Source: Mycolicibacterium rhodesiae JS60
GTDB lineage: Bacteria; Actinomycetota; Actinomycetes; Mycobacteriales; Mycobacteriaceae
Assembly (NCBI GenBank): GCA_000230935.2
Contig: AGIQ01000001.1
Location: 992,001-1,056,000, forward strand
Direction: 5' to 3'
Length of the DNA: 64,000 bases
Of the stretch, positions 1-11,039 are shown piece by piece (the stretch's first letter is position 1; each line of letters starts with the position of its first letter). The translations under genes were made by a program, and so were the position numbers. The notes under the pieces were generated by a model. It searched no databases. It saw only the letters and a list, made by a program, of their open reading frames with translations, and was not told the DNA's origin.

Positions 1-144
1 GGCAACCTTGGCCACGGTGAGCGGGATGAAGATGAGTCCCGCAACACCGAGCGTGAGCATCAGTGCGATGCACACCAGCTGTCCTGTGTTGACGACCGTG
101 GCGGCCGTGTGCCGTACGGGATCGGTGGATTTCAGTTTGAGCAC
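1..144 (-). CDS. membrane protein, N-terminal fragment (gene runs off the left edge)
   Basis: This reading frame starts with GTG at 144, two bases past the stop of the preceding gene (147-149), and stays open for 48 codons to the window edge. The first 20 residues are polar and basic (LKLKSTDPVRH). A hydrophobic stretch from about residue 22 to 45 looks like a first transmembrane helix. The tight spacing behind the GT-C-like gene indicates the last visible member of the same minus-strand operon. The fragment is too short to name a family. Confidence 0.5.
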   Translation of the reverse strand, partial: MLKLKSTDPVRHTAATVVNTGQLVCIALMLTLGVAGLIFIPLTVAKVA

Positions 145-146
145 CG

Positions 147-1709
147 CTACTCCTTGGCCTTGTACACGAGGTAGAGGTCGTTGCTGAAGACTTCGGTGTA
201 GTCGTTCAGTTTGGCGGAGTCCTCCAGTTCGCGAAACGCCTCGTCCGACCCGTTACCGCCGCGCATGACGATCCACCTGATTCGTTGACCGGGCGGATTA
301 CTCAGTGCTGGATCCCATTTCTGATAGCTTCCCTCATACACATTGTTGGACAACGGAATTCGGGCATGAAACAGCACTGATTCATTGCCGAACGATTCGA
401 TGAGTATGACTCCGCCGTCATAGTGCTCGCGAAGGAATTCGCTTGTGGCGATAGCAGTTGCCGGGAATCCAATGCTTCCTTCCCGCGCGGTGACGATCTG
501 TGTCGGGCCGCCGGGTATCAGTGGGAGTAAGGTGCAGGCGGCGGCTGCGGCCAGTCCGGCGATCCAACTGCGCGCCGGAAGAATGCTGATCACGTATGAC
601 ACGAGCACTGCAGCGGGTAGCACCATCAGAAGGCCGAACCGCACGTTGTACAGGTCGTGGGTGATCTGCTCAACGTGCAGAGGTCGCTGGCCGACTGTCA
701 GAGCGGTGACGAAGAACGGCGCGATGGTCAGTAGTCCGAGCACGGGAAGAATCACGAGGGAACGGCGCCGGATCACCAGGACTATAACGCCGAGAATCGA
801 CGCGAGCACAACAGCGATTCCGAGGTTTTCCACCACGGCATACCAATAGGTTTTGGCGGCCACGGCGGGATGCCCGACGGCAAGTTCGCCCTCGCCGACC
901 CACAGCGACGGTTTGGCGTACTTGCCGCTCTGAAAGTTCAGTGGGTTACCGAAGATCAGCAGGTTCCAGCCCAGCCACATCGCGATGGCAGCCCCGGCGA
1001 GGAAGCCGAAACCCAATGTGACGCCGGCAATTGCCTGACGGCCGTACTGCCGCCACGCAACGAGCGCGACAATGCCTCCGACGACAATCGTGAACGGCCA
1101 CGCCTCGTAGCGCGTCAGGCATGCGATGAACGCGGCAATCGCCGCGGCGAACAGATATGGGTACTTGCGGTCGTGCTCTTCGGTCTGGATCCACTGCTGG
1201 AGGTAGTACGTGGACGCCGCAATGCCGGCGAATAGCAGCAGCTCCGTCATCGGAGTCGACTGCATGTAGAGGACATTGGGGTTGAGCGCGAACACCGCCA
1301 GACCGGCTAGCGAGGGGATCTTGCTGCGCGTCAACCCGAAGGCGGTCTTGTACACGTAAACGCAGGCGACGACGTAGCTGGCCATGCTCACAGCGCTGCC
1401 TGCGAAACCGCTGTAGTAGAACGGCGTGAACCAGACCAGCGGCAGCATCAAGATGTGGGGCAACGGCAACCAAACCCCGCCCAGCTGGGCGAAACCCGAG
1501 GTCGGGCTGTTCAGCGTACGGGCAGCGATCTGCAGGTGCGAGATCGAGTCCTTGTAGCCCAGTGCCATTCCCTTGCTGGCGAAATAGGCGTAGGCACTTG
1601 CCGACATGACCGCCGCACCCAGAGCAACCCAGGCAGCGGTGCGATCCGGGCGGACGGCAACCTCCGGTCCCGGGGTGTCCGCCCGCGTTTCACTCTCTTG
1701 GACGGTCAC
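147..1709 (-). CDS. polytopic membrane protein, GT-C glycosyltransferase-like
   Basis: The 520-residue product has a polar N-terminus of about 25 residues, then about a dozen hydrophobic segments to about residue 400, and a soluble C-terminal tail of about 110 residues. The first periplasmic loop carries acidic and histidine residues (YKDSISHLQ), the place where GT-C polyprenyl-phosphate-sugar transferases keep their catalytic Asp. The following text, about a gene with a LPLPH loop before helix 2, is typical of actinobacterial uncharacterised GT-C-like proteins. Its start overlaps the stop of the upstream GtrA-GT2 gene by 4 bp (ATGA), so the two are translationally coupled. I infer that it transfers a sugar from the polyprenyl donor made by that neighbour onto an exported acceptor; the acceptor is unknown. 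Confidence 0.6.
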   Translation of the reverse strand: MTVQESETRADTPGPEVAVRPDRTAAWVALGAAVMSASAYAYFASKGMALGYKDSISHLQIAARTLNSPTSGFAQLGGVWLPLPHILMLPLVWFTPFYYSGFAGSAVSMASYVVACVYVYKTAFGLTRSKIPSLAGLAVFALNPNVLYMQSTPMTELLLFAGIAASTYYLQQWIQTEEHDRKYPYLFAAAIAAFIACLTRYEAWPFTIVVGGIVALVAWRQYGRQAIAGVTLGFGFLAGAAIAMWLGWNLLIFGNPLNFQSGKYAKPSLWVGEGELAVGHPAVAAKTYWYAVVENLGIAVVLASILGVIVLVIRRRSLVILPVLGLLTIAPFFVTALTVGQRPLHVEQITHDLYNVRFGLLMVLPAAVLVSYVISILPARSWIAGLAAAAACTLLPLIPGGPTQIVTAREGSIGFPATAIATSEFLREHYDGGVILIESFGNESVLFHARIPLSNNVYEGSYQKWDPALSNPPGQRIRWIVMRGGNGSDEAFRELEDSAKLNDYTEVFSNDLYLVYKAKE

Positions 1710-2977
1710 GTCGCCTCCTGGCTGAGATAGGGCAGCACTGGGGTCAGCGGCTCGGCGACTGGTGCCACCGGCTTCCTGGCGACATCACGGCGGGCGCTCA
1801 GCTCGCGTCGGACGGTGTACAGGTCGGCGAACGACCGCAGGACGACCTTCGGCTGCAGCCCCGACTGCGTGCCGCTGGCGCGGGGATAGTGCGGAACCGG
1901 AACCTCGATGAAGCTGTGCCCCGCTCTGTGCAGTCGCGCCAGCAATTCCGGGGAGATCGCGGCGAAGTCGCTCTGTAAGTCCTTCGCCACTGCCGCGATC
2001 GCGGTGCGGTGCAATAACTTGAATCCGCAATCGACATCGGCGGCATTGAATTTCAACACCAGGCGGCTGATGCTGTGCCAGCCGCGTCCGGCGGCCCGAC
2101 GGGTGAAGTTGTCCGCACGCTTGACACGGACGCCGAGTGCAACATCGACCTGATGTGAGGAGGCGGCGAGCATCAACAATGCCAGATCGCCCGGATTGAA
2201 CTGGCCGTCGGAGTCGCAGTAGGCCACCCAGTCGCAACCGGTCTCGAGCGCGGCGGCGAAACCGGATCGCAACGCTCGGCCGTAGCCGCAGTTGGTGTGA
2301 TGCTTGACGACATCCACGGGGTAGGTGTGTCGGATCTCGTCGATCGCGGCCGCGGTGTCGTCGGTGGAACCGTCATCGACGATGATGACCGACCGTTCAC
2401 TGATCCCGGCTCGGTCGAAGAAGTCATAGGCTTTGGCAACGACCGGTTTGAGGTTCGCGGATTCGTTGAAGGCCGGCATGAACAAGGCAACGCTGAACGA
2501 TTGGCCTGGTTGGGTGATGGGCAGGGCTTGCATGACGGGAATCTCCAAGGTTGTTGACGGCGAGCGTTGTTCGTCCTTGAACACCACGAAATGGTTCATC
2601 AAGAAGGTCCATACGGTGCTGGCGAGATTGCCGGCGAGCATGGCCAGCCACAGCGGCAGACCGGCTTCGGTGAGAAGCCAGAAGACGCCCGCATTTGCTG
2701 CTGTCACCGAAAGCAGGGCGCTGGCGTTGAACTTCGCCCACCGCATGGGGAGCCGATCGGTGTGTGCCCGGTCGCCCCACGTGAATGACTGGCTGAGAAC
2801 GAAATTCAGTTGTGCTGAGATCAGGAACGCCAGAACGTCCGCGATGTAGAGGTGCAGCACATTGTCCAGCAGAAGCAGCACTGCCAGTTGGACCAGGTAG
2901 CAGCTGATTCCGACGATCGCGAATCGTGTGATCCTCATCGGTAGTGACATGGCGGTTTCGGTTTCGGTGTCGGTCAT
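1706..2977 (-). CDS. GtrA-domain / family 2 glycosyltransferase fusion (polyprenyl-phosphate sugar synthase-like)
   Basis: Residues about 12-140 form a GtrA-type four-helix membrane domain (start RITRFAIVGISCY, with SAQLNFVLSQSFTW). Residues about 160-390 are a soluble GT2 domain of the dolichol-phosphate-mannose-synthase class, with FNESANL, VDDGSTDDT and the DxD-like CDSDGQ metal and nucleotide-sugar site. GtrA proteins are associated with flipping or handling undecaprenyl/decaprenyl-phosphate sugars, and the GT2 domain would make that lipid-linked sugar in the cytoplasm. The fusion combines synthesis and membrane handling in one polypeptide. It starts 16 bp after the stop of the 1486-residue secreted protein and overlaps the GT-C-like gene, so the three look like one operon. 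The sugar is not predictable from sequence. Confidence 0.75.
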   Translation of the reverse strand: MTDTETETAMSLPMRITRFAIVGISCYLVQLAVLLLLDNVLHLYIADVLAFLISAQLNFVLSQSFTWGDRAHTDRLPMRWAKFNASALLSVTAANAGVFWLLTEAGLPLWLAMLAGNLASTVWTFLMNHFVVFKDEQRSPSTTLEIPVMQALPITQPGQSFSVALFMPAFNESANLKPVVAKAYDFFDRAGISERSVIIVDDGSTDDTAAAIDEIRHTYPVDVVKHHTNCGYGRALRSGFAAALETGCDWVAYCDSDGQFNPGDLALLMLAASSHQVDVALGVRVKRADNFTRRAAGRGWHSISRLVLKFNAADVDCGFKLLHRTAIAAVAKDLQSDFAAISPELLARLHRAGHSFIEVPVPHYPRASGTQSGLQPKVVLRSFADLYTVRRELSARRDVARKPVAPVAEPLTPVLPYLSQEAT

Positions 2978-2993
2978 CGATGCTTCCGTCGAC

Positions 2994-5900
2994 TCAGACC
3001 GCGATCGAAAGGTTGAGGCCGGACGTAACTGTGACGTTGTCGAATGCCGACGTGTTCAGCTGAGAGCCGTTGTGCGACGTGACGAAGAGGCCGATCTCGC
3101 TGTCCGCGCCAAGCGCCACCGTGGTCGCGCCCACCTGCGCCCAGTTGACGCCGTCGGCCGATACGTAACCGGTGACCTCCGTGCCGGACCGGCTGAGCTT
3201 CAACCAAGCGTCGGGCAGCGCGTACGGCGCGGTACCGGTATCGCCGGTGAAGTTGTGCTGGAAGGTGATCCCGTGCTCGGGGGTAACGGCCAGCAGGGCA
3301 TAGGAAGATCCCGCGCTCGTCGACTGTTTGATCATCACACCGGATTTCGCCCAGCCGTCGGTCCCCATTTCCTGCGCGGTGACGCGGGCGACGATCTCAC
3401 CGTCGCCGGTGAGTGTCTGGTGGACGAAATGGGATTGGTCCGACTCGCCCCAGATGTCATCGCCCGCACCGTTCAGGGTGAAGGTTCCCGCTGCGTAGGT
3501 GGAAGAGCCGGCCAGATTGGGGGCGCCGACGTCATCGGCCGTCCACGGAGTTGGTAGCCCGCCGGGTGCAGCGGCGCTCTTGGCGACCGAGACGTGGTCG
3601 AATGTCGCCGTGCTCAGGTGCGAGCCGTCATGCGCCGACACGAACAGGCCGACCAGAACCGGACCGTCGAGATCGACTGTGGTCGAGCCGATCTCGGTCC
3701 AGACCTGACCGTCCGCCGAGCTGAACCCGGTTATGGTGTCGCCGGTGCGTTCGAGCTTGAGCCATCCACCTGCCCCGAGGGCTGGGCCTTCGATGTTGTG
3801 GTCGAAGCCGTCCTGGAGATTGATCCCGTGTTCGGGCGTCACGGCCAGTAGGGCGTAGGCCGATCCCGCGGTGGTCGATTGTTTGATCATGACACCGGCT
3901 TTCGCCCACCCGTCAGTGGTATCGGTGAAGGATGCGACGTGCGCGATGATGGTGCCGTCGCCGGGCAGCGTCTGGTAGCTGAAGTGGAACTGATCTGCGG
4001 TGCCCCAGATGTCGTCGCCGCTGCCCTTCAGTGTTTGGACACCGTTGGTGATCGTGGTGCTGCCCGCGATGAGCGGGCCACCGACATCCGTGCTCGTCCA
4101 CTGTTGGTTCGAGGCCACTCTGACGTTGTCGAAAGTGGTGGTGTTCAGCGTGTCGAATTTGTGGGACACGACGGCCAGTCCGGCCGTGACGTCGCTGGTC
4201 ATCACGAGTGTCGTTTGGCCGACCTGGGTCCAGTCGACACCGTTGGTCGACGTGTACCCGGAGAAGACGTCGCCTTCGCGCTCGATTTTCAGCCAGGCGT
4301 CGGGGAAGGTGTACGGTGCTGATCCGCCGTCGCCGTCGAAGTTGTATTGGAAGGTGACGCCGTTTTCTGGGGTGACGGCCAGCAGCACGTACTTGGCTCC
4401 GGCCGTGGCCGACTCCTTGATCATGATCCCGGACTTCGCCCAGTCGTCGGTGTCGGTCTGTGACGTGATCCTGGCGATGATCGTACCGTCGCCGCTGAAA
4501 GTTTGGTGAACGTAATGGAATTCGTCCGTCGGGCCCCAGATGTCGCCGCCGGCGCCGCGGATTGTGAATATGCCGTTGTCGTACGACGAATAGCCTGCGA
4601 TCGTCGGATGCCCGACGTCACCCTCCTGCCACGGAGCCGGCGGCGTGATGAATTTGTCGTAGTTGATCGTGTAAGCGGTATTCGTGCCCGGCGTGGTGAT
4701 GGTGTGGCTTTGCGACAGTCCATCCGACCAGCTGTCGTAGACGAACTGCCCGTTGGCGACATATTGCGGTGAGATGGCAGCGACAACCCGCTCGACGCCG
4801 ACGACCGCTTGTTCGGTGTGGGAACCCTTGTAGGGGATGCCATCAATGGTGAAGGAGGCCTCGGGGTCGTTGGCGTTAACGGTCAGCGTGACCAGGTTGG
4901 GGAAGACCTCAACTGACTTCCTGGTCGACAAGCCGCTGCTGTCGGTAACGGTCAGGGTCAGGATGTAGGAGGTGGTGTCGATGTTGTCGGCGCTTCGGGG
5001 GATGGTGATGCTTCCGGTCGGGCCGACGATGTTGTCGCGGAACGGGTGTACGTGATCGGCGTGGTGGAACACGACCGACCAGCTGTATGCGCTGTCGGGC
5101 AGTGTGCCGTCTTCGGCGTCGGTTCCGAGGCCGCTGAAGGTGATCACATCCCCCGCGTTGTACTTGGTGGTGCTTGTCGGGGTCAGAATCTCCGCGGTGG
5201 GTGCGGTGCTGCCGACGACGATGTACTGGCTGGCCAGGTCGATCTTGGCGCCGTCGCTCACGGTCAACGTCACGGTGTAGGCGCCGTTTATCGGGTAGGT
5301 CTTCGTCACGTCGGCCAGGGTCGAGGTGGAACCGTCACCGAAGTCCCAGGCATAGGTCAACGTCGTGTCGGGGTCAGGGTCGTAGGAACCGGCCGACGAG
5401 AAATCGATGGACAGCGGTGCCAGCCCGTTGGTCGGCGTGGCTGCAATGACGGCAGTGGGCGCCCGGTTGCCGCCTGACGGGGCGATGACGGACAGCGTGC
5501 CCGGGTAGATGTTCAGCTGATAGATGTTGCCGTCGGGGCCCTGGGTGAGCTTGACGGTGGTGCCGGCCTGGTCGTCGAACATCTCCTCGCCGATGAAGCT
5601 GTCGAAGTCCGAATCGAACGTGAGCGTCTTGATCCAGCCCAGCGTGTAGTCCGCGATGAAGACCTTCTGCTGGTATTCCTCGCCGAAAGTGTTGCCGGTG
5701 TAGACCATCACGGAGGTGATTGATCCGGCTTTGGCCGGCGGATCGGTGTGGGGGTAGGTGTAGATCGGGTTGGCGAACGCGCAACCGTCGCAGACGCCCT
5801 CCGCGAGCGGCCATCCGTAGTTGGCTCCAGACGTCACGACGTTGAGCTCTTCCCATTGGTCACCTCCCACGTCGCCGGCGAGTAGCTTGCCGTTCGGGGT

Positions 5901-7454
5901 GAAGGTGAACCGGAACGGGTTGCGCAGGCCGTACGCGTAGATCTGCGGGATAGCACCTGGTGTGTCGACGAACGGATTATCTTCTGGTGCAGTGCCGTCG
6001 GGATTCAGCCGCAAAATCTTGCCGTGGACGTTCGAGAGGTTCTGGGAGTTGGGGTTGTAGGTGTTCATCCCCATTGCCCAGTACAGCTTGCCGTCGGGGC
6101 CGAATTGCACCTCACCGCCGTGGTGATAAATGTTGCCGAGCTGATCGGACTCGATCAGAACCACCTCCGACGCGGGGTCGGCGGTGTCACCGACAACCGT
6201 GATGCGTGAGAGTCGATCGTGGTTCTGCTCGGTGGTGTAGGAGACGTACAGGTAGCCGTTGTTCTCGAAATCGGGATCGACTTCGATGCCGAGTAATCCG
6301 CGCTCCTCGTCGTTGTCGGTCGGCAACACCGCCAGGGTGATCAACGGGTCGTCGTGCAAATGGTCATCGTGGTAAACCTTGATCGCCCCGCCTTTTTCGG
6401 CGATCAAGATGCGACCGTCGGTTAGGAAACGGAAGTCTGTCGGCGAGTCCAGACCCGACACGATCGTGGTGCGCTCGAACTCGTCCGGAAGACCGGTGCT
6501 ATCGCCGGGTTCGGCGCCGGGATGGACACCCGCCTGGGGCGTTGGGTTTTCCACGACCGGCGCCGTGGGTGGTGTGACCCCTAGCGCGTCGCTGAGCTGA
6601 CGGCGCACCCACCCCAGCAACACCAACGCCATCGGCGAGTTCGGGGCAGTGGGAGTCCCATTGGGCCCCAGAAGTGGGGTCACGGCCGCATCGAAGACAC
6701 CGAATGCGGCGCGCATCAACATCGCCGGGAGCGCAATTATCGCGGCGATCGGATCGTGAGCACCTCGCGGCGTAGTTGCATGCCGTGGCAAGGAAAGGGC
6801 TGTCGGTCCGGCGATTTGGTTGGCCGCAGCGCTGATCGTCGACTGCTGAACGTGTGCATCGGCGGCTTCCGATGTCGATGCCCGGCCCGTAGTACCGGAC
6901 CCAGACGGGGATTGTGTTGCCGCGCTGGAATTGCTGACTGTTCCTGTGGTGGACCGCTTTTCGGTAGTCTTCCGGGCGGGAATACCGTTCTCCGGCGACC
7001 GGGTGTCCCCAGTCTTGGCGGAATCGGGCGTGTGTGCGGGCGCTCCCGAGTTGTTCACCACGACCCCGTCGTCGTGTGCGGTCGCCGTTTCAGGCTTCGG
7101 CGAACGCACCGTGGTGCCGCCGACCGATCTCGATGCGGTTCGGCCTGTTGAGGCCGACGAACCCCGACTGCTCGTGGCAGATGTCGATGAATCGTCGGCC
7201 CGCGCGATCCCGGAGTTGAGGGCCATTGCTCCACCAACGCCCAACGCCACCGCCAAGGCGCCAACACGGCCGATGTATCTGGACGAACTGAGGATCGCGC
7301 TGGACCTACAGTCGAGGAACTTTGCCAAATCTGCACGTCTACGTGAAGTAGCGAGGCTCGGCGCTATGCCATGGCGGCCCTCTGGTGCCGTGCCGCTCAT
7401 GTGCCCTGGCCGACCTTCCGGTCGTCCCGAATGTTGGCTGGCGGGATTCGCCAT
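2994..7454 (-). CDS. large secreted multidomain protein: sugar dehydrogenase-like propeller, PKD domain, three lectin-like repeats
   Basis: The 1486-residue product has a hydrophobic export segment at about 61-86 ending ARADD (Ala-x-Ala cleavage), preceded by an unusually long 58-residue N-region, so the true start may lie downstream. Residues 87-320 are a Ser/Thr/Pro-rich linker. Residues about 323-662 resemble the soluble PQQ glucose/sorbosone dehydrogenase (GSDH) propeller (GLDSPTDFRFL, GLLGIEVDPDF, YAYGLRNPFRF). A PKD domain (YAWDFGDGST) follows at about 665-748, a second Ig-like domain at about 751-850 and another beta domain at about 855-935. Three DUF1349/concanavalin-like repeats of about 176 residues fill 940-1478. 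It probably acts outside the cell on or bound to carbohydrate. It leads the operon with the GtrA-GT2 and GT-C-like genes. Enzyme activity is not established. Confidence 0.75.
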   Translation of the reverse strand: MANPASQHSGRPEGRPGHMSGTAPEGRHGIAPSLATSRRRADLAKFLDCRSSAILSSSRYIGRVGALAVALGVGGAMALNSGIARADDSSTSATSSRGSSASTGRTASRSVGGTTVRSPKPETATAHDDGVVVNNSGAPAHTPDSAKTGDTRSPENGIPARKTTEKRSTTGTVSNSSAATQSPSGSGTTGRASTSEAADAHVQQSTISAAANQIAGPTALSLPRHATTPRGAHDPIAAIIALPAMLMRAAFGVFDAAVTPLLGPNGTPTAPNSPMALVLLGWVRRQLSDALGVTPPTAPVVENPTPQAGVHPGAEPGDSTGLPDEFERTTIVSGLDSPTDFRFLTDGRILIAEKGGAIKVYHDDHLHDDPLITLAVLPTDNDEERGLLGIEVDPDFENNGYLYVSYTTEQNHDRLSRITVVGDTADPASEVVLIESDQLGNIYHHGGEVQFGPDGKLYWAMGMNTYNPNSQNLSNVHGKILRLNPDGTAPEDNPFVDTPGAIPQIYAYGLRNPFRFTFTPNGKLLAGDVGGDQWEELNVVTSGANYGWPLAEGVCDGCAFANPIYTYPHTDPPAKAGSITSVMVYTGNTFGEEYQQKVFIADYTLGWIKTLTFDSDFDSFIGEEMFDDQAGTTVKLTQGPDGNIYQLNIYPGTLSVIAPSGGNRAPTAVIAATPTNGLAPLSIDFSSAGSYDPDPDTTLTYAWDFGDGSTSTLADVTKTYPINGAYTVTLTVSDGAKIDLASQYIVVGSTAPTAEILTPTSTTKYNAGDVITFSGLGTDAEDGTLPDSAYSWSVVFHHADHVHPFRDNIVGPTGSITIPRSADNIDTTSYILTLTVTDSSGLSTRKSVEVFPNLVTLTVNANDPEASFTIDGIPYKGSHTEQAVVGVERVVAAISPQYVANGQFVYDSWSDGLSQSHTITTPGTNTAYTINYDKFITPPAPWQEGDVGHPTIAGYSSYDNGIFTIRGAGGDIWGPTDEFHYVHQTFSGDGTIIARITSQTDTDDWAKSGIMIKESATAGAKYVLLAVTPENGVTFQYNFDGDGGSAPYTFPDAWLKIEREGDVFSGYTSTNGVDWTQVGQTTLVMTSDVTAGLAVVSHKFDTLNTTTFDNVRVASNQQWTSTDVGGPLIAGSTTITNGVQTLKGSGDDIWGTADQFHFSYQTLPGDGTIIAHVASFTDTTDGWAKAGVMIKQSTTAGSAYALLAVTPEHGINLQDGFDHNIEGPALGAGGWLKLERTGDTITGFSSADGQVWTEIGSTTVDLDGPVLVGLFVSAHDGSHLSTATFDHVSVAKSAAAPGGLPTPWTADDVGAPNLAGSSTYAAGTFTLNGAGDDIWGESDQSHFVHQTLTGDGEIVARVTAQEMGTDGWAKSGVMIKQSTSAGSSYALLAVTPEHGITFQHNFTGDTGTAPYALPDAWLKLSRSGTEVTGYVSADGVNWAQVGATTVALGADSEIGLFVTSHNGSQLNTSAFDNVTVTSGLNLSIAV
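3021..3551 (-). repeat. lectin-like coding repeat 3 of 3 (residues about 1302-1478)
   Basis: The third copy has GAGDDIWG, VHQT, WAKSGVMIKQS, LLAVTPEHG and PDAWLK. A short Pro/Gly linker (AAAPGGLPTPW) separates it from copy 2. It ends eight residues before the C-terminus of the protein. Confidence 0.75.
3576..4103 (-). repeat. lectin-like coding repeat 2 of 3 (residues about 1118-1293)
   Basis: The second copy has GSGDDIWG, WAKAGVMIKQS and LLAVTPEHG. It is the most divergent copy in its second half, where GAGGWLK replaces the PDAWLK of the other two. Confidence 0.75.
4110..4637 (-). repeat. lectin-like coding repeat 1 of 3 (residues about 940-1115)
   Basis: This is the first of three in-frame repeats in the large secreted protein. 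It carries the shared markers GAGGDIWG, VHQT, WAKSGIMIKES and LLAVTPENG. The pattern fits the DUF1349/concanavalin-A-like fold. Copies 1 and 3 share the PDAWLK segment. Confidence 0.75.
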
Positions 7455-8016
7455 GTTTCCCCGTCCCCTGTTGCAGTGACTACTTTTCCCTGCTCGCGGT
7501 GGTGATCTTGACTATGGCACCGAAAGTTCAGCAAAGCTACCCGAGCGGGTGGAGACCCCCAGAGTAGTTGCATAGGGAAATAAATCCCTCAAGCTCGGCA
7601 AGCGTTGACAGCCTCTATGGTTTGCATCAATCGGCAGTTGACAACCACTTTTGTCGCACGAACGGCTACGGCTATCCGCTAATCGATCGTGTTGGCCCAA
7701 CTGTCGATGATTGCTAGGCACCTCACAGGGTTGTCCTGGAGGGGGCAGGGCGTTCCGCAAACAGCAAATTTGCTCGTTGGCTGCGATGAATCGGTGGCCG
7801 ATCGTCTGCCTATGCCGTCGGGGTTACGCAGAAATTAACTACCGGCGACATCCGGTGATCTCGCGCCAACCCCGCCCGCACCTGGGTTCGCATCCGATGG
7901 CAACCCCGTCAGGATCCGTTCTTCGAAATGCTGTTTTGTTGCTACGACGATGGTGTTGCCGGATGGCGTCGCCGAGTGCCAGCGGAGTGTTGCCGGTGAA
8001 TCGTGCGCTTGTGGCG
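7455..8016. other. 562-bp non-coding stretch upstream of the secreted multidomain protein
   Basis: I see no convincing gene here. The part next to the minus-strand gene is relatively AT-rich and should hold its promoter and leader. It contains a small inverted repeat AGGGA-N6-TCCCT (7574-7589) and two plus-strand TTGACA hexamers (7605 and 7638) without clear -10 partners. A purine-rich GGGGA sits just before the ATG at 7454. No recognised riboswitch pattern was found. The right half (about 7700-8016) has scattered short frames that lack coding character. Confidence 0.4.
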
Positions 8017-8367
8017 TTAGCCGCGATCGGAGGCTCGACGAGGACCCGGACGGACTGGCAGGGCGGCAGCGAAACGACGCACCGCAGCTGCTGCCACCGT
8101 CGCGGCTTCGTCATGGCCGTCCCGTGCTCGTGTCCACACAGTTGCACTGCGAGGGTCGAGAGTCACCTCGGCGAGTAGTTCGCCCGTCGTCGGTTCGCAG
8201 ACCGCCCACGAGTAGCCGGCTTCGGATGCCCAGCGCGCCGCGCATTTGGCCACGTAGTCCGGATCGGTCTCGCCGAGGTCGGCCAGGGCGGGCCGGTCGT
8301 CGATCCGCTCGTCGGCCCGCAGCGCACGCAAATACCAAGTGCCAGCATTGATTTCGACGGGATCCAT
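8017..8367 (-). CDS. short GNAT acetyltransferase-like protein
   Basis: The 116-residue product starts at ATG 8367. Its middle (WYLRALRADERIDDRPAL, then GYSWAVCEPTTGELLAEVTL) resembles the N-terminal half of RimJ/RimL-type GNAT acetyltransferases. The end (EAATVAAAAVRRFAAAL) could be the helix after the acetyl-CoA loop. The usual RGxGxG/A acetyl-CoA pyrophosphate loop is not visible and the protein is about 50 residues shorter than typical members. It may be a compact or degenerate family member. It is divergent from the SDR gene that begins 49 bp away. Confidence 0.5.
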   Translation of the reverse strand: MDPVEINAGTWYLRALRADERIDDRPALADLGETDPDYVAKCAARWASEAGYSWAVCEPTTGELLAEVTLDPRSATVWTRARDGHDEAATVAAAAVRRFAAALPVRPGPRRASDRG

Positions 8368-8416
8368 ATCAGCGGACTCCTAGCGTTCAGCCTTGGCTTC
8401 CATCATGCTGGATGGC

Positions 8417-10956
<2,540 letters not shown>

Positions 10957-11039
10957 TAAAAATAGGTTCGCACGGCAGTGTAAGCGCCGCTCGTTAGACA
11001 TGAATCAGCTGGTGCCCCTACTAATGAGTAAGTTCGTCT

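Noticed and set aside
3021..4637. Tandem repeats considered as a mobile or CRISPR-like array
   Set aside because: They are in-frame protein domain repeats of about 176 codons with diverged DNA.
7455..7700. Possible riboswitch (c-di-AMP type) in the leader of the large secreted protein
   Set aside because: Some purine-rich and hairpin-forming pieces are present, but the characteristic aptamer blocks are not.
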